64,000 nucleotides of DNA, from NCBI RefSeq assembly GCF_009711165.2, contig NZ_WMID02000004.1:124001-188000 (forward strand), read 5' to 3'. This DNA comes from Flavobacterium sp. MC2016-06. Lineage in GTDB: Bacteria > Bacteroidota > Bacteroidia > Flavobacteriales > Flavobacteriaceae. Below are positions 18,244 through 27,375 of the stretch, one piece after another. A model generated the notes under the pieces. The model ran no database searches, had not been told where the DNA came from, and saw only the letters and a list, made by a program, of their open reading frames with translations. Every line of letters begins with the position of its first letter. The stretch's first letter is position 1. Position numbers and translations under genes: made by a program.

Positions 18244-20694
18244 ATGTTAGATATAAAAGATTTCTCGATTTTTGAAAATCATTCAAATTTTGATTTTAAA
18301 GGATTTTTATTAAAAATTGCCAGTTACTGGAAATGGTTTTTAGTTAGTTTGATAATATCATTTACGATCGCATATCAAGTAAATATTCGAAAAGAAAAAA
18401 TTTACGGCATGCAGACATTGATTTCTATTAAAGAAGAGAGTAATCCGTTTTTTACTTCAAATACTAGTCTAGTATTTAACTGGGGAGGGACTTCTGATCA
18501 AGTAAACGGAATCTCTACGATTATACAATCAAGATCACACAACGAATTGGTTGTTGATAAACTTCAATTTTATATTGATTATCTTGTACAAGGAAAGTAT
18601 AATTTGGAAGACTCTTACGGTGCAGTTCCTTTTTATATAGACATTGATAAATCTAGAGGTCAAATTGCAAATACTTTAATAGGAATTAAATTTTTAAGTG
18701 AAAGTGAATATGAAATACGAATTCCTTTTGTAGCTAACTCAGTTTCTATATTAACTTACTCTAATAATTCATATTCTAATACAGCAGTTCAGCCCGTAGA
18801 ATTTATAAAAAAGTATAAAGTTGGTGAACAGGTTTTGCTGCCTTTTTTAGCATGGAAGCTTCAGATAAATGATAATCCAGGTTTTTATAAAGGTAATGAG
18901 TACTTTGTGAGATTTAATGATTTTGATGGTACAGTATCGCGTTATAGAGGAATAAATGTTAGTTCTGAGGACAAAGGAGGTTCTATCTTAACTTTAGGGA
19001 TGCAAGGAACAAATAAAGCGAGGATGGTTGAGTATTTAAATTCAACTGTCAAAATGCTTGTGAAAATTCAACTTGATGGGAAAAATCAATTTGCTACTAA
19101 TACCATAAAATTTATTGATAGTACACTTGTTAATATGGAGTCTCAGCTGAAACAGACTGGGAACGAATTGAAAACTTTTAGAAAAGATAAAAATATTTAC
19201 GAGATAGAAGGTGGAGGAACTAAGTTTTCTGACAAAATAACTGATTTTGATGTTGAAAAGGATTTGGTTGCTAGAAAAATTACTTATTATAATTCTTTAA
19301 AATCATATTTAAATAATAGTGTAGATTATTCCCGATTGCCTGCTCCATCAGTTGCAGGGATTGACGATCCAAATATTGTCGCTAATGTCTCAAAATTAAT
19401 TACTCTTTCTACTCAAAGGTCAGAAATGGCTTACGCTGTAAAAAGTGATAAAATTTTTAAGGATTTTGATAATCAAATGCGAGCTGTTAAGGACGTTTTA
19501 TTAGAAAATATAGTCACTGCTAAATCATCATTATTATATGATCTGTCATTGGTGAATGCTAAAATAGGTCAAGCGGAAAGTGTTGTTAAAAGACTTCCTG
19601 AGGAACAGCAGGAGTTGCTGAAAATTAAAAGGAAGTATGATTTAAGTGATAATATTTACAATGAATTTCTTAAAAAACGTAATGAAGCAGAAATTGTAAA
19701 AGCTTCTAATTTGTCTGATATACATTTTATTGACTCGGCAAAAGATATTGGAGGAGGGTTGATTGGACCCAAAACATCTGTAAATTATGTATTGGCACTT
19801 TTTTTAGGAATATTGATTCCTTTGATATTTGTTTTTGGAATATTTTTTATCAATAATTCAATTCAAAATGCAGATGACATTAATAAATTGACACAAATAC
19901 CATTAATTGGTGTGATTGGTATTAATAAAGATTCTTTGAGTTTGGCAGTATTTGATAAACCAAAATCTGCACTATCAGAAGCCTTTAGAGGAATTCGTTC
20001 TTCGTTGCAGTTTTTGTATAAAAAACAGCAAGTGAGCGGTTCTAAAACCTTAATGATTACTTCTTCTATAAGTGGAGAAGGAAAAACATTTTGTTCAATA
20101 AATATTGCTACAGTTTTTGCTTTAAGTGAAAAGAAAACGGTTATAGTTGGATTAGATTTGAGAAAGCCAAGATTGGCAGATGAGTTTAATTTGACAACAC
20201 AATTAGGAGTTGTGAATTACCTTATTAAACAAAATAGCTTGGCTGAAATTACTAATTCAACTGATATTGCAAATTTAGATGTTATACTCTCAGGACCAGT
20301 GCCTCCAAATCCATCAGAGCTTATTTTAAGTGAAGCAATGAGAGAGTTAATTGAAGAGTTGAAACAAAAATATGATTACGTTATTCTTGATACACCCCCT
20401 GTAGGTCTTGTTTCTGATGCATTAGAATTAGCTCAATATGCAGATGTTACTTTGTATATTGTTAGGCAGAACTATACGAAAAAGGACATGATCACGTTGT
20501 TAAACACTAGAGTTAAAAGAGGTGAATTAAACAATGCAAGTGTTGTTCTGAATGGTTATGAAAATAAGGCAAAGTATGGTTCGACTTATGGTTACGGCTA
20601 TGGTTATGGAGCATATTCAAATGGATATCATGATGAAGATGAAAAACATGGTTTATGGAAAACGATTTTTAATAAATTCAAAAAAAATAATTAG
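18244..20694 (+). CDS. Wzc-like chain-length regulator and tyrosine autokinase
   Basis: 816 residues. A Wzz domain spans two membrane helices (about 29-48 and 515-537) with a large periplasmic coiled-coil region between. The cytoplasmic BY-kinase has Walker A SISGEGKTFC (about 605-614), Walker A' VGLDLRKPRL and Walker B YVILDTPPVGLV, and ends in a tyrosine-rich tail (about 779-800) for autophosphorylation. It controls polymer length and export in Wzy-dependent systems. It lies between the Wza-like lipoprotein and nucleotide-sugar genes, 6 bases before the epimerase. Confidence 0.95.
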   Translation: MLDIKDFSIFENHSNFDFKGFLLKIASYWKWFLVSLIISFTIAYQVNIRKEKIYGMQTLISIKEESNPFFTSNTSLVFNWGGTSDQVNGISTIIQSRSHNELVVDKLQFYIDYLVQGKYNLEDSYGAVPFYIDIDKSRGQIANTLIGIKFLSESEYEIRIPFVANSVSILTYSNNSYSNTAVQPVEFIKKYKVGEQVLLPFLAWKLQINDNPGFYKGNEYFVRFNDFDGTVSRYRGINVSSEDKGGSILTLGMQGTNKARMVEYLNSTVKMLVKIQLDGKNQFATNTIKFIDSTLVNMESQLKQTGNELKTFRKDKNIYEIEGGGTKFSDKITDFDVEKDLVARKITYYNSLKSYLNNSVDYSRLPAPSVAGIDDPNIVANVSKLITLSTQRSEMAYAVKSDKIFKDFDNQMRAVKDVLLENIVTAKSSLLYDLSLVNAKIGQAESVVKRLPEEQQELLKIKRKYDLSDNIYNEFLKKRNEAEIVKASNLSDIHFIDSAKDIGGGLIGPKTSVNYVLALFLGILIPLIFVFGIFFINNSIQNADDINKLTQIPLIGVIGINKDSLSLAVFDKPKSALSEAFRGIRSSLQFLYKKQQVSGSKTLMITSSISGEGKTFCSINIATVFALSEKKTVIVGLDLRKPRLADEFNLTTQLGVVNYLIKQNSLAEITNSTDIANLDVILSGPVPPNPSELILSEAMRELIEELKQKYDYVILDTPPVGLVSDALELAQYADVTLYIVRQNYTKKDMITLLNTRVKRGELNNASVVLNGYENKAKYGSTYGYGYGYGAYSNGYHDEDEKHGLWKTIFNKFKKNN

Positions 20695-20700
20695 AAATAA

Positions 20701-21684
20701 ATGGATAATTCAATAAAAAATACAATTTTAATAACGGGTGGAGCTGGCTTTATTGGTTCGAACTTATCGGAGTATTTTTTAGGATTAGGACATAAAATAG
20801 TTTGTTTAGATAATTTCTCTACAGGACATCATCATAATTTGAAGGATTTTATAGAGAATCCTAATTTTAAATTAATTGAAGGAGATATTCGAAATATTGC
20901 AGATTGTGTTTTGGCAGTTCAAGGCGTCGACTATGTTTTACATCAAGCTGCATTAGGCTCGGTTCCTAGGTCTATAAATGACCCAATTACTACTAATGAT
21001 GTGAATGTTTCTGGTTTTTTGAATATGCTTACTGCATCTCGAGATGAAAAAGTAAAACGTTTTGTGTATGCAGCAAGTTCATCTACTTATGGAGATTCAC
21101 AAGGCTTACCAAAAATTGAAGATGTTATAGGGAAACCATTGTCACCTTACGCTATTACAAAATATGTAAACGAATTGTATGCAGATATTTTTAGTAAAAC
21201 TTACGGATTAGAGACAATAGGATTACGTTATTTTAATGTTTTTGGAAGAAAACAAGATCCTAATGGAGCTTACGCGGCAGTAATTCCAAAATTTGTAATG
21301 CAGTTGATGAATTATGAAAGTCCTATTATTAATGGAGATGGAAATTATTCTCGAGACTTTACTTATATAGATAATGTTATTCAGATGAATGAATTAGCAA
21401 TAACAAGTCAAAATCCAGAAGCGATAAATACAGTTTACAATACGGCATTTGGAGATCGAAATACTTTAAATGATTTAGTTGGGTATTTAAAAAAATATTT
21501 GGTCGAATTTGATTCGAAAATTAATGATGTGCCTGTTGTTTATGGAGCAAATAGAGTTGGAGATATTCCCCATTCACTTGCCAGTATTAATAAAGCAAAA
21601 ACAATATTAGGTTATAATCCGAAATATTCTTTAGAAGAAGGATTAAAAGAAGCGGTAAGCTGGTATTGGAATAATTTAAAATAA
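20701..21684 (+). CDS. UDP-N-acetylglucosamine 4-epimerase (WbpP/TviC type)
   Basis: 327 residues, extended SDR: GGAGFIGSNL near the N-terminus, LHQAALGSVPRSINDP, SSSTYGD, catalytic YAITK at about residue 151, and the LRYFNVFGRKQDPNGAYAAVIPKF substrate loop typical of C4-epimerases of N-acetylated UDP-hexoses. Likely interconverts UDP-GlcNAc with UDP-GalNAc, or their uronic acids. A TviB/WbpO-like dehydrogenase at 23946 would complete UDP-GalNAcA synthesis. Substrate preference is inferred from the family. Confidence 0.85.
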   Translation: MDNSIKNTILITGGAGFIGSNLSEYFLGLGHKIVCLDNFSTGHHHNLKDFIENPNFKLIEGDIRNIADCVLAVQGVDYVLHQAALGSVPRSINDPITTNDVNVSGFLNMLTASRDEKVKRFVYAASSSTYGDSQGLPKIEDVIGKPLSPYAITKYVNELYADIFSKTYGLETIGLRYFNVFGRKQDPNGAYAAVIPKFVMQLMNYESPIINGDGNYSRDFTYIDNVIQMNELAITSQNPEAINTVYNTAFGDRNTLNDLVGYLKKYLVEFDSKINDVPVVYGANRVGDIPHSLASINKAKTILGYNPKYSLEEGLKEAVSWYWNNLK

Positions 21685-21707
21685 AAATTAAGATAATAAT
21701 AGATTAA

Positions 21708-23099
21708 ATGGAAATTACAAAAATTTGCTGCATTGGTGCAGGTTATGTTGGAGGTCCAACAATGGCCGTTATAGCGCAGAAATGCCCGCATATACAAGTG
21801 ACTGTTGTTGATCTAAATGAACAGAGAATTAAAGATTGGAATGATCCAAATACAGATAATATACCAATTTACGAACCGGGTCTTTCAGAAATTGTATCAG
21901 AAGCAAGAGGTCGAAATCTTTTCTTTTCAACAGAAGTAGATAAGGCAATTGATGAGGCTCAGATAATTTTTATCTCAGTAAATACACCAACTAAAACCTA
22001 TGGTAAAGGTAAAGGTATGGCGGCTGATTTAAAATATATTGAATTATGTGCTAGACAAATTGCAAAGGTTTCGAAGCAGAATAAAATTGTGGTTGAAAAG
22101 TCAACATTACCAGTTCGAACCGCAGAAGCTATAAAAAGTATTCTAGATAATACTGGAAACGGTGTACAGTTTCAAATTTTGTCTAACCCAGAATTTTTGG
22201 CTGAGGGAACTGCAGTAACAGATTTGTTAAATCCTGATAGGATTTTGATTGGTGGAGATACCTCGCCAGAGGGAGAGGTTGCAATTAATGCTTTGGTCAA
22301 TGTTTACGCAAATTGGGTAGAAAAAGATAGAATTTTAACTACAAATGTTTGGTCGTCAGAATTGTCGAAGCTTACAGCAAATGCCTTTTTAGCACAGCGT
22401 ATATCATCTATAAATGCGATGTCTGAATTGTGTGAAAAGACAGGAGCAGATGTAAATGAAGTAGCAAGGGCAATAGGTATGGACAGCAGGATTGGTTCAA
22501 AATTTCTAAAAGCGTCAGTTGGCTTTGGAGGTTCTTGCTTTCAAAAAGATATTTTGAATTTAGTTTATATTGCGAAATCATATGGACTTAATGAGGTGGC
22601 AGATTATTGGGAACAAGTTATTATAATGAATGATCATCAAAAAAGAAGATTTTCTAATAAAATTGTTCAGACGTTATATAATACAGTTGCTGATAAAAAA
22701 ATCACTTTCTTAGGATGGGCTTTCAAAAAAGATACAAATGATACAAGAGAATCTGCAGCGATATATGTAGCAGATGACTTAATCAATGAACAGGCAAAAA
22801 TTTCTGTTTATGATCCGAAAGTTTCAAGGTATAAAATGCTAAGTGATTTAGATTATTTAGGAACACGTACTGCTGAAGAAAACAGCAATGCCTTAGAAAT
22901 ATTTGAAGACCCATATGAGTCTTGTAAAGGAGCTCATGCTATTGCAATTTTAACGGAATGGGACGTATTCACTACTTATGATTGGCAAAAAATTTATGAT
23001 TCGATGCATAAACCAGCCTTTCTTTTTGATGGGAGAAATATTTTAAATGCAAAAGAATTAGAGTCAATAGGGTTTATCTATAAAGGGATAGGCTCTTAA
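21708..23099 (+). CDS. ugd: UDP-glucose 6-dehydrogenase, animal-like type
   Basis: 463 residues. N-terminal NAD site [17 protein letters not shown], then [30 protein letters not shown], the catalytic Cys in [10 protein letters not shown] (Cys277) and a C-terminal domain with [14 protein letters not shown]. Oxidises UDP-glucose to UDP-glucuronate. The sequence follows the longer eukaryote-like branch (for example [18 protein letters not shown] and [14 protein letters not shown]) rather than the 390-residue bacterial type. A second, dissimilar dehydrogenase is at 23946. Confidence 0.93.
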   Translation: MEITKICCIGAGYVGGPTMAVIAQKCPHIQVTVVDLNEQRIKDWNDPNTDNIPIYEPGLSEIVSEARGRNLFFSTEVDKAIDEAQIIFISVNTPTKTYGKGKGMAADLKYIELCARQIAKVSKQNKIVVEKSTLPVRTAEAIKSILDNTGNGVQFQILSNPEFLAEGTAVTDLLNPDRILIGGDTSPEGEVAINALVNVYANWVEKDRILTTNVWSSELSKLTANAFLAQRISSINAMSELCEKTGADVNEVARAIGMDSRIGSKFLKASVGFGGSCFQKDILNLVYIAKSYGLNEVADYWEQVIIMNDHQKRRFSNKIVQTLYNTVADKKITFLGWAFKKDTNDTRESAAIYVADDLINEQAKISVYDPKVSRYKMLSDLDYLGTRTAEENSNALEIFEDPYESCKGAHAIAILTEWDVFTTYDWQKIYDSMHKPAFLFDGRNILNAKELESIGFIYKGIGS

Positions 23100-23185
23100 A
23101 TTAAAGATTTTGTTGAAGTAAGATTTGGTAGGAAAAGGATTAGAGAGGTGGTTTTAAAAGTTTTATTTCATATAAGTGAGAAATT

Positions 23186-23656
23186 ATGAATTGGTATGTG
23201 GTTTATACAAAGCCTAAGTGGGAGAAAAAAGTTGCAGAAAAGCTTAGTCAGATAGGTATTGAATGTTATTGTCCAATAGTTACTCAGGTTAAACAATGGT
23301 CAGATAGAAAAAAGAAAATAGAAGTCCCTCTTTTTAATTCTTATGTATTTGTTCAATTACCTGAGAATGATCGAAATTCTGTTTTTCAAATTGCAGGTGT
23401 AGTTAGATATCTGTTTTGGCTTGGAAAGCCGGCAATAGTTAGAGATGAAGAAATTAATATAATAAAAACAAGTTTAAAAGCTGATAATATAAGTGATGTT
23501 TCAGTAGCTTCAATTAAAGTTGGAGATAAAATTAAACTTGAATCAGGAGTTTTTAGTAATCAAAGTGCAATAGTTCAAGAAGTGTCTAAAACTTATTGTA
23601 TTTTAGTTTTAGAATCTTTAGGATGCGTTTTGAAAATTAAATATAACTCAATTTAG
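23186..23656 (+). CDS. UpxY-family transcription antiterminator (NusG paralogue)
   Basis: 156 residues: NGN domain (MNWYVVYTKPKWEKKVAEKL, PLFNSYVFVQL, VVRYLFWLGKPAIV) followed by a KOW-like C-terminal part (IKVGDKIKLESGVFSNQSAIVQEV). Proteins of this group in Bacteroides act on the 5' leader of their own capsule operon to prevent premature termination. Here the gene follows ugd and precedes a terminator, a strong promoter and a structured leader, which is where it would be expected to act. The 86 bases upstream show no exact -7 motif. Confidence 0.85.
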   Translation: MNWYVVYTKPKWEKKVAEKLSQIGIECYCPIVTQVKQWSDRKKKIEVPLFNSYVFVQLPENDRNSVFQIAGVVRYLFWLGKPAIVRDEEINIIKTSLKADNISDVSVASIKVGDKIKLESGVFSNQSAIVQEVSKTYCILVLESLGCVLKIKYNSI

Positions 23657-23678
23657 ATAAGTTTTAAGAATAAAATTT

Positions 23679-23733
23679 AAAAACGGAAAGTAAAACTTCA
23701 ATTATTTTGAATTTTATTTTCCGTTTTTTTTTT
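23679..23733 (+). terminator. Terminator after the UpxY-family gene
   Basis: AAAACGGAAA (from 23680) faces TTTCCGTTTT with the arms extended by TAAAA and TTTTA across a single-base bulge, followed by ten T from 23724 to 23733. The AT-rich inner region can also pair (TTCAAT/ATTTTGAA). It ends the first transcript of the polysaccharide locus unless antitermination occurs. Confidence 0.8.
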
Positions 23734-23809
23734 AAAGTAAATTATTACATACTGATAAATAGGGGGTTGGTGTTTTTTTAGCTTGTTAAGGTTCTGATTT
23801 TTGTAGGAT

Positions 23810-23823
23810 TACGGGAAACCGTA
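23810..23823 (+). promoter_or_regulatory. Dyad TACGG-GAAA-CCGTA, candidate operator
   Basis: A perfect 5+5 inverted repeat with a 4-base GAAA spacer directly abuts the -33 region of the downstream promoter (TTG at 23824-23826). The placement suits a regulator binding next to RNA polymerase. Unlike the surrounding AT-rich DNA it is GC-rich. The regulator is unknown. Confidence 0.5.
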
Positions 23824-23854
23824 TTGAATAAATTGACTTTAAATGCTATATTTG
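23824..23854 (+). promoter_or_regulatory. Promoter of the second polysaccharide transcript
   Basis: TATATTTG (23847-23854) matches TAnnTTTG and TTG (23824-23826) lies exactly 20 bases upstream. One of the best complete promoters in the window. It predicts a leader of about 85 bases before ATG 23946. Confidence 0.75.
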
Positions 23855-23876
23855 CCGAGATTATACTTTTTAATAA

Positions 23877-23920
23877 CCGAGACAAATAAATGTGACTCGG
23901 AATGGCGAAGCCGTGTGCTG
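23877..23920 (+). promoter_or_regulatory. Structured 5' leader with ops-like mini-hairpin
   Basis: CCGAG (23877-23881) pairs with CTCGG (23896-23900), with ACA/TGT inside extending the stem. An earlier CCGAG at 23855-23859 could compete for the same CTCGG, so alternative folds are possible. Right after it, GGCGAAGCC (23904-23912) makes a 3-pair hairpin with a GAA loop, followed by GTGTGCTG. This loosely resembles the E. coli ops element GGCGGTAGCGTGC recognised by the NusG paralogue RfaH. The leader lies immediately downstream of the upxY-type gene. Confidence 0.45.
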
Positions 23921-23945
23921 TTATGATTAAAGTAAATATTTTTAA

Positions 23946-25229
23946 ATGAAAGAAGATATAAAAATAGCAATTATAGGATTAGGTTATGTAGGATTGCCTT
24001 TGGCTAGATTATTTGCTACAAAATATCCTGTTGTTGGTTTTGACATAAACGAATCTAGAGTAGAAAGCCTAAAAGCAGGTGTTGATTCTACATTAGAAGT
24101 TGAAGATGATGTTTTGAAAAAAGTATTAGTTGATAGTCCAAATGTTAAAAACGGATTATTCTGCACTACATCTTTAAATGATATAACAAACTGTAATTAT
24201 TTTATAATAACGGTTCCTACTCCAGTTGATAGAAATAATCGTCCAGATTTAACACCTTTATATAAATCAAGCGAATCAGTTGGTAAAGTGTTGAAAAAAG
24301 GAGATATTGTAATTTATGAATCTACGGTTTATCCAGGTGTTACAGAAGAACAATGTGTCCCAGTTTTAGAAAAATTTTCAGGATTAAAATTCAACGAGGA
24401 TTTTTTCGCGGGTTATTCTCCAGAAAGAATAAATCCAGGAGATAAAGAGCATACGGTTGAGAAAATTTTAAAAGTGACTTCAGGTTCAACCCCTGAAATT
24501 GGTTTAAAAGTAGATTCATTATATAAATCGGTAATCACAGCAGGAACTCATTTGGCACCTTCAATTAAAGTAGCAGAAGCGGCAAAAGTTATTGAGAATT
24601 CACAAAGGGATATTAATATAGCTTTTGTAAACGAATTAGCAAAAATATTCAACCTAATGAATATTGATACTCAAGAGGTATTAACTGCAGCTGCTACAAA
24701 ATGGAATTTTCTACCATTCAAACCAGGTTTAGTTGGTGGACATTGTATAGGTGTCGATCCTTATTATTTAGCACAAAGAGCACAAGAATTTGGATATCAT
24801 CCTGAAATAATTTTGGCTGGAAGACGTTTAAATGATAGTATGGGAGAATATGTAGCTTCGCAAGTTGTGAAATTGATGATAAAAAAAGGGATTTCAGTTA
24901 ATGGTGCCAATTTGTTAATGCTTGGGATTACTTTTAAAGAAAACTGCCCTGACGTGCGAAATACAAAGATTGTTGATGTTGTAAAAGCATTAAAGGAATA
25001 TGGTATTTCAGTTACTATTTACGATCCGCTTGCGAATGTAGAAGAGGTGAAAAAAGAATATAAATTGATAACAATAAATTCAGTTCCTAATGAAAAATTT
25101 GATGCCGTCGTTTTAGGAGTTGCCCATGCTGAATTTTTAAAACTGAATTTTTCAGAATTACAAAAAACAAATAGTTTATTATACGATGTAAAAGGAGTTC
25201 TAGGTACTATAGCTGACAATAGGCTGTAA
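23946..25229 (+). CDS. UDP-GlcNAc 6-dehydrogenase, TviB/WbpO type
   Basis: 427 residues: NAD loop IAIIGLGYVGLPLARLF, TVPTPVDRNNRPDLTPL, YESTVYPGVTEEQCVPVL, AGYSPERINPGD, catalytic Cys267 in GGHCIGVDPYYL, and GITFKENCPDVRNTK. The TVPTPVD and YSPERINPGD blocks are typical of the Vi-antigen TviB branch, which oxidises UDP-GlcNAc or UDP-GalNAc to the uronic acid. With the epimerase at 20701 it supports UDP-GalNAcA formation. First gene of the transcript that starts at 23847. Confidence 0.9.
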   Translation: MKEDIKIAIIGLGYVGLPLARLFATKYPVVGFDINESRVESLKAGVDSTLEVEDDVLKKVLVDSPNVKNGLFCTTSLNDITNCNYFIITVPTPVDRNNRPDLTPLYKSSESVGKVLKKGDIVIYESTVYPGVTEEQCVPVLEKFSGLKFNEDFFAGYSPERINPGDKEHTVEKILKVTSGSTPEIGLKVDSLYKSVITAGTHLAPSIKVAEAAKVIENSQRDINIAFVNELAKIFNLMNIDTQEVLTAAATKWNFLPFKPGLVGGHCIGVDPYYLAQRAQEFGYHPEIILAGRRLNDSMGEYVASQVVKLMIKKGISVNGANLLMLGITFKENCPDVRNTKIVDVVKALKEYGISVTIYDPLANVEEVKKEYKLITINSVPNEKFDAVVLGVAHAEFLKLNFSELQKTNSLLYDVKGVLGTIADNRL

Positions 25230-25262
25230 TAAAATTAGAAATTCTTTTTTTATTTAGAAAAA

Positions 25263-26270
25263 ATGAGTACAAACAAATCAATCACACATGTAATTTTAAC
25301 AGGTGGAGTAGGCAGTAGATTGTGGCCACTTTCTCGTAAGAGCCTGCCAAAACAATATTTAGAGATATTCGAAGGTAAATCTTTGTTTGAAATGACAGTT
25401 GATCGCAATAGTCATTTGGCTAATAAAGTTATGGTAATCGGGAATGTAGATAATCATCATTTAAGCGAAAAAGTGATGAGTAAGTCTAATACAGATTATA
25501 TTAATGTAATAGAAGCGACACCTAGAAATACAGCGGCAGCAATTGCTTTTGCTGCATTTGCTTCTGATCCAGATGATATTTTAATTATTACACCTTCTGA
25601 TCATATAATTGATCAAATGGAGAATTACAATGAAGCAATTAATGAGGCTGTTCTAAAAGCCAAAGAAGGTTTTATTGTTACATTTGGAGTAATACCTATT
25701 AAACCAGAGACAGGATATGGCTATATAGAAGCAAAAGGTGATAAAGTTATTTCATTTCGTGAAAAACCTAATGAAACTACTGCAAAAGAGTTTATAGCAA
25801 GAGGTAATTTTTTATGGAATAGTGGTATGTTTTGTTTTAAAGCAAGTGTTCTTTTAGAAGAACTGAAACAATTTCAGCCAGATGTTTACGAAAAATCCAA
25901 AGCTGTCTGGGAGTCCAGTAAAGAAGGCTTTTTAGATTTAGAATTATCTTTAGAGATTCCATCAATTAGTATTGATTATGCTGTTATGGAGCGTAGTAAA
26001 AAAATTAAGGTAGTTCCTGCTTCATTTTCATGGTCAGATTTAGGTTCATTTGAATCCGTTTATGATTATCTAGTTTCAAAAGGACATCCTGTTGATCGAA
26101 ATGGGAATATGGTTATTGGATGTAATAAACATACCGTTTTCCTTGGATTAAAAAATACCATTTTTGTTTATACAGATACAGCTAATTTAATTTTGCAAAA
26201 ACAGAATTCACAAGACGTAAAAGATGTATATACTGAATTAGAAAGACAAAATTCTGATTTATTAAATTAA
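25263..26270 (+). CDS. manC: Mannose-1-phosphate guanylyltransferase
   Basis: 335 residues, only the nucleotidyltransferase part; the phosphomannose isomerase domain of long ManC/AlgA proteins is absent. Motifs: ILTGGVGSRLWPLSRKSLPKQ (pyrophosphorylase signature), EATPRNTAAAIAFAA, ITPSDHII and FREKPNETTAKEF. Makes GDP-mannose from mannose-1-P and GTP for mannosyl or GDP-deoxyhexose residues. No gmd/fcl is seen, so GDP-mannose itself is the likely donor. 33 bases after the dehydrogenase. Confidence 0.92.
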   Translation: MSTNKSITHVILTGGVGSRLWPLSRKSLPKQYLEIFEGKSLFEMTVDRNSHLANKVMVIGNVDNHHLSEKVMSKSNTDYINVIEATPRNTAAAIAFAAFASDPDDILIITPSDHIIDQMENYNEAINEAVLKAKEGFIVTFGVIPIKPETGYGYIEAKGDKVISFREKPNETTAKEFIARGNFLWNSGMFCFKASVLLEELKQFQPDVYEKSKAVWESSKEGFLDLELSLEIPSISIDYAVMERSKKIKVVPASFSWSDLGSFESVYDYLVSKGHPVDRNGNMVIGCNKHTVFLGLKNTIFVYTDTANLILQKQNSQDVKDVYTELERQNSDLLN

Positions 26271-26282
26271 AAAGAAATTAAA

Positions 26283-27329
26283 ATGAAAAAGATTCTTATA
26301 ACAGGAGGAGCAGGTTTTATTGGTTCACACGTAGTAAGACGTTTTGTGAATAAATACCCAGAGTATCAAATTTTTAATTTAGATGCTTTAACTTATGCAG
26401 GAAATTTAGAAAACATTAAAGATATTCAAAATCAGCCAAATTATACTTTCATAAAAGGTGATATTGTGGATGAAACTTTTATAAATGAACTTTTTTCAAT
26501 TCATAATTTTGATGGTGTTTTACATTTAGCTGCAGAATCTCATGTAGATCGTTCTATTGAAGATCCTTTAGCTTTTGTACGTACGAATGTTATTGGCACG
26601 ATGAATTTGTTGAATGCAGCAAAAAATCAATGGAAAAATAATTTTGAAGGAAAGCGATTTTATCATATAAGTACTGATGAAGTGTATGGTTCACTAGGAG
26701 CTGAAGGTCTTTTTACTGAGACTACTCCTTATGATCCAAACTCTCCTTATTCAGCTTCAAAAGCAAGCTCTGATCATTTTGTGAGAGCATATGGAGAAAC
26801 TTACGGATTACCTTATGTATTGACTAATTGTTCAAATAATTATGGTTCTTATCATTTTCCTGAAAAGTTAATACCACTATTTATAAATAATATTATAAAT
26901 AATAAACCTTTACCAGTTTATGGTGATGGAAACTATACAAGAGACTGGCTATTTGTTGAAGATCATGCAATTGCAATTGATTTGGTTTTTCATGAAGGAA
27001 AAAATCATGAAACTTATAACATTGGAGGATTTAATGAATGGAAGAATATTGATTTGGTTAAATTATTATGCCAAATAATGGATCAGAAATTACATAGAAC
27101 TGCAGGTACTTCTCAGGCGTTAATTACTTATGTAAAAGATAGACCTGGACATGATTTACGTTATGCTATTGATGCATCAAAAATTAATAAAGAATTAGGT
27201 TGGAAACCTTCAGTTACTTTTGAACAAGGATTGGAAAAAACTATAAATTGGTATTTAGATAACGAAGAGTGGTTGCAAAATGTAACTTCAGGTGCTTATA
27301 AAGAATATTACCAAAAACAATACTCATAA
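26283..27329 (+). CDS. rfbB: dTDP-glucose 4,6-dehydratase
   Basis: 348 residues, extended SDR. GGAGFIGSHVVRRF, HLAAESHVDRSI, the STDEVYGSL and YSASKASSDH catalytic blocks, and NCSNNYGSYHFPEKLIPL are characteristic of RmlB. It forms dTDP-4-keto-6-deoxyglucose for rhamnose or amino-deoxy sugars. The partner genes rfbC, rfbD and rfbA lie about 26 kb away at 52.2-54.5 kb. Confidence 0.96.
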   Translation: MKKILITGGAGFIGSHVVRRFVNKYPEYQIFNLDALTYAGNLENIKDIQNQPNYTFIKGDIVDETFINELFSIHNFDGVLHLAAESHVDRSIEDPLAFVRTNVIGTMNLLNAAKNQWKNNFEGKRFYHISTDEVYGSLGAEGLFTETTPYDPNSPYSASKASSDHFVRAYGETYGLPYVLTNCSNNYGSYHFPEKLIPLFINNIINNKPLPVYGDGNYTRDWLFVEDHAIAIDLVFHEGKNHETYNIGGFNEWKNIDLVKLLCQIMDQKLHRTAGTSQALITYVKDRPGHDLRYAIDASKINKELGWKPSVTFEQGLEKTINWYLDNEEWLQNVTSGAYKEYYQKQYS

Positions 27330-27375
27330 AATTTATGAAACCTGATACTTTAAAGTTTAATCTTTAATATTTAAT

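Noticed and set aside
23855..23945. Known riboswitch class in the leader
   Set aside because: No purine, SAM, TPP, cobalamin or glmS signature could be recognised; the stems are too short. Kept only as a candidate antitermination leader.
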